From JBEKHI01 sp050012355 (GTDB taxonomy: Bacteria > Actinomycetota > Actinomycetes > Streptosporangiales > Streptosporangiaceae), in contig JBEKHI010000016.1 in the NCBI GenBank assembly GCA_050012355.1, forward strand, positions 1 through 42,176: 42,176 nucleotides of DNA, written 5' to 3'. Made by a program: the position numbers and the translations under genes. Below are positions 35,917 to 42,176 of this stretch, in pieces. The notes under the pieces were generated by a model that was not told where the DNA came from, searched no databases, and saw only the letters and a program-made list of their open reading frames with translations. Numbering within the stretch: position 1 is the stretch's first letter; the number at the start of each line of letters is the position of its first letter.

Positions 35917-35962
35917 TTGACAAACGCTAGGGGCAGGTGAAGTGTCGGTTGCAAACGATTGT
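35917..35962 (+). promoter_or_regulatory. Second promoter/operator before the dehydrogenase gene
   Basis: A consensus -35 TTGACA (35917-35922) is followed, after about 17-18 nt without a good -10, by GCAAACGATTGT (35951-35962), the third GCAANCGATTGY site. This site lies 67 nt before the chosen ATG and would be inside the coding region if the longest frame were used. Confidence 0.55.
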
Positions 35963-36028
35963 CCCGATGCCGGTGACCGCACGGGCGATGGCAGGGCTCA
36001 GTCGTCGCTGGATGGGGTGGTGAGTGGA

Positions 36029-36973
36029 ATGGCGGAACAACCCGACGGTCACGCGGTCGGCTGGCTGGGAACGGGCCGGATGGGAACCGAGATGGCCCGC
36101 CGCCTGCTCGCCGCCGGCTATCGGGTGACCGTTTACAACCGGACACCGGCCAAGGCCGCGCCGCTGGTCGCCGAGGGCGCGACACTCGCCGCTAGCCTGC
36201 CCGACCTCGCCGGGTGCGAGATCGTCTTCACCACCCTTGGCACCCCCGATGACCTCATCACCGCTGTGACCGGCCACGATGGGCTGCTTTCCGGTCCCGC
36301 CGCGCCGAAGGTCGTGGTTGACTGCTCGACGGTATCGGTGGAGGCGTCGGCTCTGGTGCGTGCCCGGCTCGCCGAGCGAGGCACCGCGCTGCTCGCCGCC
36401 CCGGTGATGGGCAACCCGAACGTGGTGCGTGCGGGCAAGATGACCGCCGCTGTGTCCGGGCCGCGCGACGCGTTCGAAGTCGTCGAGCCTTACCTGGTCA
36501 AGCTTGGTCGGGGTGCCACGTATGTCGGCGAGGGTGAGCTCGCGCGGCTGGTGAAGCTGTGCCACAACCTCTTCCTCGGCGTGGTCGCGCAATCGATGGC
36601 AGAGGTGACCGTCCTGGCGCAGGCCGGCGGGATCAGCCGGGAAGCCTTCCTCGATTGCATCAACAACTCCGTGATGGGCTCGCTCTTCACCGGATATAAG
36701 ACACCTGCCTACGTGAACCTCGATTTCGAGCCCACGTTCACCACGACGCTGCTGCGCAAGGATTTCGACCTTGGCTTGGCGGCGGCGCGCGAACGTGAGG
36801 TTCCTATGCCCGTGGCGGCGATGACGCATCAGCTCATCCAGTCGCTGATCGGGCGCGGGTACGGAGACGTCGATTTCGCCGCGCTGATCATGCAAGAGGC
36901 GGAATCGGCGGGGACGATACTCACCAGCGAGCACGCGGATGTATCCGACGGGCTCGAACCAGATAGTCCGTAG
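36029..36973 (+). CDS. NAD(P)-dependent beta-hydroxyacid dehydrogenase (3-hydroxyisobutyrate dehydrogenase family)
   Basis: 314 residues. The N-terminal Rossmann motif is VGWLGTGRMGTEMARRLLAA, then NRTPAKAAPLVAEGA. VVDCSTVSVEAS is the substrate-binding DxS(T)xS segment. GEGELARLVKLCHNLFLGVV contains the catalytic Lys in the KLxxN motif. LRKDFDLGLAAAREREVPMP is the C-terminal helix. It oxidises or reduces a 3-hydroxyacid or related short-chain substrate. ATG 36029 is used because the longer frame would include an operator. It precedes the Liv-type transporter by 17 nt with the same orientation, so it may process the imported compound. Confidence 0.9.
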   Translation: MAEQPDGHAVGWLGTGRMGTEMARRLLAAGYRVTVYNRTPAKAAPLVAEGATLAASLPDLAGCEIVFTTLGTPDDLITAVTGHDGLLSGPAAPKVVVDCSTVSVEASALVRARLAERGTALLAAPVMGNPNVVRAGKMTAAVSGPRDAFEVVEPYLVKLGRGATYVGEGELARLVKLCHNLFLGVVAQSMAEVTVLAQAGGISREAFLDCINNSVMGSLFTGYKTPAYVNLDFEPTFTTTLLRKDFDLGLAAAREREVPMPVAAMTHQLIQSLIGRGYGDVDFAALIMQEAESAGTILTSEHADVSDGLEPDSP

Positions 36974-36990
36974 GAAAGGAGGAACCGGGT

Positions 36991-38235
36991 ATGGGAGCCT
37001 GGTTCCCCACGCGGGTTTTCCCGCTTGTCTTCTCGGCGGCGCTCGTCGCCGCGACGGTGGTCGGCTGCAGTGGTTCAGGCAGCGGCAACGCGACCTCCAA
37101 ATCTCCTATCGTGATCGGTGCGGCGCTGTCCCTGTCCGGGGACGACTCCGCCGACGGAATCGCCTACGAACGCGGTTACACGCTGTGGGCGAACGACGTC
37201 AACAAGGCCGGCGGCCTGCTCGGCCGTCAGGTGAAGCTCGACATCCTCAATGACAACAGCGATCCGACCCAGGTGGTCACCGACTACCAGAAGCTGATCA
37301 ACATCAACCATGCCGACCTGCTGTTCGGCCCGTTCTCCTCGCTGCTGACCAAGCCCGCGGCCGGGGTGGCGAACCGGTATGGGTACGCGTTCGTCGAGGG
37401 TGCCGGCGGGGCACCCTCGGTATTCCAACTCGGCTATCACGACCTGTTCGACGTGTCGCTGCCGGTGATCGGCGACCTAGTGCCGTTGATCAACTGGGTC
37501 AAGTCGCTGCCCGCGAGTCAGCGGCCGAAGTCCATCTCCTACGTCACCAGCACCGACCCCTTCACCCAGCCGCAGGTGACGCAGGCGCAGCAGGACCTGT
37601 CCGCGGCCGGCATCCCCACCGCCTACAACAAGTCGTTCCCGGCCGAGGTGACCGACTACCTGCCGATCGCCGATCAGGTCGCCGGGGCCAAGGCGGACGC
37701 GGTCATCCTCGGGTCCGTCGACGTCCCGACGGTATCGGCGTTCATCCACGCCTTCGCCCAGCAGCACTACGAACCCAAGTTCTTCATCGCCACCTCCGGG
37801 CCCGACCAGGGCGCCGCCTTCGTGCAGGCGGTCGGAGCCAGCGACACCAACGGCGTCATGGTGCCGAACCCCTGGTACCCCGGTGAGGACATACCGGCCA
37901 GCCAGAAGGTGGTCAACGAGTACGTCACCAAGTACGGCGGACCGGCGGACCAGGTGAACTCCGATGTCGCCGAGGCGTACTCGGTCGGCATGGTGATGGC
38001 GCAGGCGGTGACCGCCGTCAAGTCGCTGAACCAAACCGCGATCATCAACTACCTGCACAGCGGCGTCACGCTGACCAGCGCGCAGGGCCCGGTGCAGTTC
38101 AACTCGCTCGGTGAGAACCTCAAGCCCGCCGCCTACGTCTTCCAGTGGCAGAACGGCAAGTTCGTCCAGGTGCTGCCGGTCGGGGCCAGCGGCTCGGTTT
38201 CGATCCAGTACCCGAAGGCTAACTGGGGCTCGTGA
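36991..38235 (+). CDS. Branched-chain amino-acid-type ABC transporter, substrate-binding lipoprotein
   Basis: 414 residues. The ATG follows AAGGAGG at ideal spacing. The signal peptide FPLVFSAALVAATVVGC ends in a lipobox VVGC. The mature part is a periplasmic-binding-protein type I fold (IVIGAALSLSGDDSADGIAY, then LLGRQVKLDILNDNSDPTQV, ADLLFGPFSSLLTKPAAGVA), as in LivK and in urea/amide binders. It captures the ligand outside the membrane for the permeases encoded next. The spacing to the dehydrogenase gene and the coupled downstream genes place it in one operon. Confidence 0.92.
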   Translation: MGAWFPTRVFPLVFSAALVAATVVGCSGSGSGNATSKSPIVIGAALSLSGDDSADGIAYERGYTLWANDVNKAGGLLGRQVKLDILNDNSDPTQVVTDYQKLININHADLLFGPFSSLLTKPAAGVANRYGYAFVEGAGGAPSVFQLGYHDLFDVSLPVIGDLVPLINWVKSLPASQRPKSISYVTSTDPFTQPQVTQAQQDLSAAGIPTAYNKSFPAEVTDYLPIADQVAGAKADAVILGSVDVPTVSAFIHAFAQQHYEPKFFIATSGPDQGAAFVQAVGASDTNGVMVPNPWYPGEDIPASQKVVNEYVTKYGGPADQVNSDVAEAYSVGMVMAQAVTAVKSLNQTAIINYLHSGVTLTSAQGPVQFNSLGENLKPAAYVFQWQNGKFVQVLPVGASGSVSIQYPKANWGS

Positions 38236-39110
38236 GCGCCCAGATCACCGGCGCCATCCTGGACGGCATCCTCGGCGGCGGGGTGTACGCGTTGATGGCG
38301 GCCGGACTCACCCTGATCTTCGGCGTGCTCGACATCATCAACATCGCACAGGGGATCCTGGTCGTCCTCGGCGCGTACCTCAGCTACGTGCTGTCGGTGC
38401 ACCTCGGCATCGACTTGTTCGTCGGCCTGCTGATCACGGTGCCCGCGATGTTCGCGATCGGGGTCGCGATCTACTGGCTGTTCATCCGGCCGCTGCGCGG
38501 ACACGAGCGGACCGCGATGTCGCTGCTGGCCAGCTACGCGGTCGCGATCATCATCGAGGGCATCCTGTACCAGTTGTTCGGCGTGAACTACGTGCAGCTG
38601 CACGCCTGGTACCTCACCACGACGGTGCAGGTCGGCGGCTACTACTTGCCGGTCATCTACCTACTGGCGTTCGCCCTCGCGGTGGTCGCACTCGGCGCGC
38701 TTTACCTTGGCATGTACCGGACCAGGTTCGGCCGCAGCGTGCGGGCCACCATGCAGAACCGCACGGCGGCCCGGCTGGTTGGCATCGATGTGGACCGGGT
38801 GGCGGCGCTCTGCTTCGGGATCGGCGTTGCGGTCACCGCGCTTGGCGGGATGGTGTTCGGCGCGACGAACGCGTTCAACGCCAACAGCGGGTATGACCTG
38901 ATCTCAAGGCTGCTAGCGATCATCATCCTCGGTGGCCTCGGCAGCGTGGCGGGCGCACTCGGCGCCGCCGTGTTCATGACCACCGTGGAGGCGCTCGTGG
39001 CGATCTGGAACCCGAACTGGGCGACCGTGGTCTTCTACGCGGCGCTAGTCATCGTCTTGGTCTGGCGCCCCACCGGGCTGCTCGGCCAGCGGGCGGTGCG
39101 GGCGCAATGA
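38232..39110 (+). CDS. livH: Branched-chain amino-acid-type ABC permease (LivH-like)
   Basis: 292 residues with about eight hydrophobic helices. LivH landmarks are LDGILGGGVYALMAAGLTLI then FGVLDIINIAQGILVVLGAY at the N-terminus and NRTAARLVGIDVDRVAALCF as the cytoplasmic coupling loop. The GTG start overlaps the binding-protein stop by 4 nt. It forms the permease pair with the next gene. Confidence 0.92.
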   Translation: MSAQITGAILDGILGGGVYALMAAGLTLIFGVLDIINIAQGILVVLGAYLSYVLSVHLGIDLFVGLLITVPAMFAIGVAIYWLFIRPLRGHERTAMSLLASYAVAIIIEGILYQLFGVNYVQLHAWYLTTTVQVGGYYLPVIYLLAFALAVVALGALYLGMYRTRFGRSVRATMQNRTAARLVGIDVDRVAALCFGIGVAVTALGGMVFGATNAFNANSGYDLISRLLAIIILGGLGSVAGALGAAVFMTTVEALVAIWNPNWATVVFYAALVIVLVWRPTGLLGQRAVRAQ

Positions 39111-40117
39111 TCCGGGCGGCCAAGGGATCTGGTCTCGTCGTTATGGTCATCATGCTCGTCATCTTTCCCTTGGTATTCACCAACCCGTCGATCACCGAAA
39201 TCGGCGTGCTCACGATGCTCTACGTCGGAGCGGCGTCGGCGTGGAACTCCTTCTCCGGGTTCTCCGGGTACGTGTCGCTCGGGCACGCGGTGTTCTTCGG
39301 GTCCGGCGCGTACTTGCTCGGACTGCTCGCTGAGCACTGGCACGTCACCGGGTACCCGGTGTTCGCGCTGCTGCCGCTGTGCGGGCTGCTGGCCGGCGCG
39401 ATCGCGGTGCCGCTCGGGCTGATCATGCTCCGGGTCCGGCGGCATACGTTCGTGGTGGTCACGATCGCGGTGTTCTTCATCTTCCAGCTGATGGCCTTCA
39501 ACTTCTCGTTCACCGGCGGTTCGGCGGGGATACTCGCCCCGGCGATCTCGCTGCCAGCGGCCACCTTCAACGACCCGTTCTACTACATCGCATTCGCCAT
39601 CGCGATATGCGTGGTCGTGATGAGCTGGCTGATCCGCCGGTCCCGGTTCGGGCTGCGGCTGCTGGCGATCCGCGATGACGAGGACCGCGCCCGTGGCCTC
39701 GGTGTGCCGGTGACCAGGATCAAGCTCACCTCGTTCGTGCTGTCCGCGATACCGATCGGGATGATCGGCGGACTGTGGATGTTCTTCATCGGCCAGGTGC
39801 TGCCGCAGTATGGGTTCGACCCGACCTTCGACCTGGCGGTGGCGCTTATGTCATTCCTTGGCGGGTTCGGTACCGTGTCAGGCCCCGTGCTCGGCGCGCT
39901 GATCGTGGAGCCGCTACAGCAGTGGCTCACCCTGGAGTTCACCGCGAGCAGCCTGTCGTTGATCGCCGAGGGCGGCCTGTTCCTGCTCGTCATCCTGCTG
40001 CTACCACGCGGCATCATCCCGACCGCCGCGGAGCGGATCAGCAAGCTGCGGGCGAGCCGCCGTGCCGCGTCCGCACCCGATGCCATGCCCGCGGTGAGCG
40101 TGGGGGGCTCCTCGTGA
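39107..40117 (+). CDS. livM: Branched-chain amino-acid-type ABC permease (LivM-like)
   Basis: 336 residues. LivM landmarks are GAASAWNSFSGFSGYVSLGH then AVFFGSGAYL and RLLAIRDDEDRARGLGVPVT as coupling loop, plus SFLGGFGTVSGPVLGALIV. The ATG overlaps the livH stop by 4 nt (ATGA) and the stop overlaps the next start in the same way, so the four downstream genes are translationally coupled. Confidence 0.92.
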   Translation: MIRAAKGSGLVVMVIMLVIFPLVFTNPSITEIGVLTMLYVGAASAWNSFSGFSGYVSLGHAVFFGSGAYLLGLLAEHWHVTGYPVFALLPLCGLLAGAIAVPLGLIMLRVRRHTFVVVTIAVFFIFQLMAFNFSFTGGSAGILAPAISLPAATFNDPFYYIAFAIAICVVVMSWLIRRSRFGLRLLAIRDDEDRARGLGVPVTRIKLTSFVLSAIPIGMIGGLWMFFIGQVLPQYGFDPTFDLAVALMSFLGGFGTVSGPVLGALIVEPLQQWLTLEFTASSLSLIAEGGLFLLVILLLPRGIIPTAAERISKLRASRRAASAPDAMPAVSVGGSS

Positions 40118-40830
40118 TACTCAAGACCGAGGGGATCACCAAGCGGTTCGGCGGCGTGCAAGCGCTGGACGACTGCGGGCTGGCCGTGGCGAAGGGCACC
40201 ATCGCGGCCCTCATCGGCCCGAACGGCTCAGGCAAGACGACCTTGTTCAACGTGATCACCGGCTACGAGCGGCCCGACGCCGGCCAGGTGTACCTGAACG
40301 GCGCGCCGATCACCGGCAAGGACCCGGGTGCGGTGTTCCGCCTCGGGGTCGGCCGTACCTTTCAGCTGACGAGGATCTTCCCGAGGCTCACCGTGTTCGA
40401 GAACATGCTGGTGGCGTCGGTGCGGCGGTCCGGCGAGCGGCGCAAGGCCCTCGAACTGCTCGACTTCGTGGGCATCGCCGGTCATAAGGACGCGCTGGCC
40501 GGCAGCCTGTCTTACGGCCAGCGCAAGCTGCTCGAGCTGGCCTACATCCTGATCGCGGAGCCTTCGGTGATTTTGCTCGATGAGCCGGCCGGCGGGGTGA
40601 ACCCGTCGCTGATCAACCAGATCGCCGACCGGATCAGGGAGCTGAACGCGAGCGGCACGACGTTCCTCATCGTCGAGCACAACATGGAGTTCGTCATGGG
40701 CCTATGCGAAACGGTCACCGTACTGGACTCGGGGACGGTGGTGGCATCCGGCCCGCCCGACATCATTCGCACCGACCGCAGGGTGCTTGACGCCTACCTG
40801 GGGGCCGATCCGGAGGAGGCCAGTGAGTAG
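40114..40830 (+). CDS. livG: Branched-chain amino-acid-type ABC ATPase (LivG-like)
   Basis: 238 residues. Walker A IGPNGSGKTTL, Q loop GVGRTFQLTRIF, signature LSYGQRKLLEL, Walker B VILLDEPAGGVNP, then the H loop IVEHNM. The start GTG 40114 overlaps the livM stop; a longer upstream open frame lies over livM and is rejected. The second ATPase gene overlaps the 3' end by 8 nt. Confidence 0.93.
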   Translation: MILKTEGITKRFGGVQALDDCGLAVAKGTIAALIGPNGSGKTTLFNVITGYERPDAGQVYLNGAPITGKDPGAVFRLGVGRTFQLTRIFPRLTVFENMLVASVRRSGERRKALELLDFVGIAGHKDALAGSLSYGQRKLLELAYILIAEPSVILLDEPAGGVNPSLINQIADRIRELNASGTTFLIVEHNMEFVMGLCETVTVLDSGTVVASGPPDIIRTDRRVLDAYLGADPEEASE

Positions 40831-41548
40831 CGCCCTGCATGTCGATGACGTGGTCGCCGGGTACGGCGGCGGCGATGTGCTGCGCGGCGTCAGCTTCGAG
40901 GTCCCGAGCGGCGGGATCACCTGTGTCGTCGGGCCGAACGGCGCGGGCAAGTCGACCCTGCTGTCCGTGATCAGCGGTCTGCTCAAGCCACGCCGGGGAG
41001 AGGTCACGCTGTTTGGCGAGCGGATCACCGGGCACACCCCGCGGCAGGTGCTCATGGCCGGCGTGGTACAGGTGCCGCAAAACCATAGCTTGTTCCGCGA
41101 CATGACCGTGCGGGAGAACCTCGACCTCGGCGGCTACCTGTTGCCAGAAAAGCACAAGATCGGCGAGCGGATGGACGCGGTCTTTGCGATGTTCCCGCAG
41201 GTCGCGGAGTGGGCGGCCATGAAGGCCGGGTCGCTGTCCGGCGGGCAGCAACGGCTGGTGGAGTTCGCGCGCGCGCTCATGCTCCGGCCCCGGATGATCT
41301 TGCTCGACGAGCCGTCGATGGGCCTGGCACCAAAGACACTCGCCTCGGTGTTTGCCGCGATCCGGTCGATGAACGCCGACGGCACCACGATCCTGCTCGT
41401 CGAGCAGAACGCGCGGGCCGGTCTCAAGCTATCTAGCCACGGCGTCGTACTCGAGACCGGCCAGGTGCGGCTGTCGGGTACTGGCAAGGAGGTACTCGAG
41501 CACCCCGAGATCGGCGCGTTGTACCTCGGGGGAGCCGCTACCTCATGA
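40823..41548 (+). CDS. livF: Branched-chain amino-acid-type ABC ATPase (LivF-like)
   Basis: 241 residues. Walker A VGPNGAGKSTLL, Q loop VVQVPQNHSLF, signature LSGGQQRLVEFARAL, Walker B MILLDEPSMGLAP, H loop VEQNARAG (Gln in place of His motif context, usual for LivF). GTG 40823 is preceded by GGAGGAGG. It completes the transporter. Its last 11 nt overlap the stop region of the convergent gene. Confidence 0.93.
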   Translation: MSSALHVDDVVAGYGGGDVLRGVSFEVPSGGITCVVGPNGAGKSTLLSVISGLLKPRRGEVTLFGERITGHTPRQVLMAGVVQVPQNHSLFRDMTVRENLDLGGYLLPEKHKIGERMDAVFAMFPQVAEWAAMKAGSLSGGQQRLVEFARALMLRPRMILLDEPSMGLAPKTLASVFAAIRSMNADGTTILLVEQNARAGLKLSSHGVVLETGQVRLSGTGKEVLEHPEIGALYLGGAATS

Positions 41549-42176
41549 TCCCAGCGTCGAACTGCGTCTTGTCCGACGACCCGGCGCTCCGGCTTCCCGC
41601 CCGCAGTTCGGCCAGGTAGTCGCTGACCGGGCCCGCGGTGAGCATGGCGCTGCCCGCGCCGGCGATCTCGGCTGCCGCTGGCAGTAGTGCGTCGCATGCC
41701 TTAGCGGCGAGGGCCTGGTCGTCGAGGGCGATGGCGGCTCGGGCGGTGAGGCACCAGAGTGCCTCCGCCAGCAACCCGGGTGGCGGTTCCGGGCAGCGAC
41801 GGAGTGCTTGTCGCGCCTCGGCGGTGTGGCCGGCGGTGCGCAGCAGCCAGGGGCGGGCCCAGGCGGTGTAGGGGCCCCAGTCGGTGTCACCGGGGAAATC
41901 GGCGGGTTCGCGCCGCCAGACGCGCAGGCATAGCAGCGCCAGGGGGAGCAGCCCGCGGGCGACTCCCGGCATGCCGGAATGATCGAGCAGGGTGGCGGCT
42001 TGCTGGTAGCTCGCCTCGGCATCGGCGGTATCCGCGGTTCGCATCGCCCGGTACCACCGGGTGAACACGGTAACCAGAGGTCTTTCGTGGACCTCGCCGA
42101 GCTGGTCCAGGACAGCGGACTGTTCATCAGCCTCGGCGAAATCGCCGAGCCCGCTCAGCGCCTGCAGCCTGATCAG
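41538..42176 (-). CDS. C-terminal part of a large TPR-like regulatory protein (partial)
   Basis: The frame is open to the last base, so only the C-terminal 212 residues are seen. They are helical repeats rich in Ala/Leu: LIRLQALSGLGDFAEADEQS, then SYQQAATLLDHSGMPGVARG, RLTAGHTAEARQALRRC-like segments, and AEIAGAGSAMLTAGPVSDYL near the end. The segment GAGSxMLTxGPVxxxL is, from memory, typical of the C-terminus of large actinomycete SARP/AfsR-type or LuxR/ATPase regulators. The DNA-binding part must lie beyond the window. Its end overlaps the livF stop tail to tail. Confidence 0.7.
   Translation of the reverse strand: MIRLQALSGLGDFAEADEQSAVLDQLGEVHERPLVTVFTRWYRAMRTADTADAEASYQQAATLLDHSGMPGVARGLLPLALLCLRVWRREPADFPGDTDWGPYTAWARPWLLRTAGHTAEARQALRRCPEPPPGLLAEALWCLTARAAIALDDQALAAKACDALLPAAAEIAGAGSAMLTAGPVSDYLAELRAGSRSAGSSDKTQFDAGIMR

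Noticed and set aside
34390..35982. 530-codon open frame on the minus strand
   Set aside because: Antisense to marR and the lacI-type gene and lacks recognisable domains.
35942..36028. 29-codon upstream extension of the hydroxyacid dehydrogenase
   Set aside because: It contains the third LacI-type operator and has no family similarity.

Overview
The window is high-GC DNA with frequent GTG starts, very GC-rich third codon positions, an FtsR-type MerR protein, a DUF574 (SAV2177-type) methyltransferase and F420/flavin LLM enzymes. This points to a chromosome of a filamentous actinomycete (Streptomyces/Streptosporangium-like). No genus can be fixed from the sequence alone. No rRNA, CRISPR array, transposase or prophage gene was seen.

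Layout. 1-4.9 kb: an SDR/amidohydrolase pair divergent from a TetR gene, then a small hypothetical gene, then a LysR gene divergent from an LLM oxidoreductase/DUF899 pair. 4.8-8.4 kb: an accessory zone with signs of gene decay. It holds a SHOCT protein that runs past its natural end, a DUF4236 protein, an ABC permease fragment, an alpha/beta hydrolase that lost its N-terminus and an LLM oxidoreductase that lost its C-terminus. 8.4-12.7 kb: a TipA-like MerR regulator with a 19-bp-spacer promoter, then a fadA/fadB-type beta-oxidation operon. 12.7-15.9 kb: a LysR remnant next to a perfect palindromic repeat, then DUF427, NAD(P)-binding, DUF429 and DUF574 genes. 15.9-24.8 kb: a core block of CDP-alcohol phosphatidyltransferase, GDP-mannose pyrophosphorylase/phosphomannomutase-like fusion, FHA, ftsR, bifunctional nuclease, MerR, glycine riboswitch and gcvP. 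24.8-28.1 kb: a palindrome-rich intergenic region, a cupin gene, a TetR gene divergent from a deleted SDR, and a Clp N-domain gene with its small HTH partner. 28.2-31.2 kb: an electron-transfer operon of Rieske lipoprotein, ferric-reductase-like flavocytochrome and ApbE. 31.2-34.5 kb: an ArsR gene, a small ORF, and an MFS pump divergent from a MarR gene. 34.6-41.5 kb: a LacI regulator followed by a hydroxyacid dehydrogenase and a complete Liv-type ABC transporter. 41.5 kb to the end: the C-terminal part of a large helical-repeat (SARP/AfsR-like) protein.

The strongest observations beyond routine annotation are these. (1) Two near-identical 31-nt hairpin repeats lie inside gcvP, in different reading frames, without breaking the gene. 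(2) A family of palindromes with core TCGATGGCCCAYCGCTGG occurs as inverted pairs at three intergenic loci. (3) A 12-nt operator GCAANCGATTGY occurs at three places around the lacI-type gene and its putative transporter operon, whose long leader holds a tRNA-like segment. (4) Two promoters have the 19-bp spacer typical of MerR activation. (5) Several promoters end 6-8 nt before the start codon and imply leaderless mRNAs, two of them overlapped by inverted-repeat operators.
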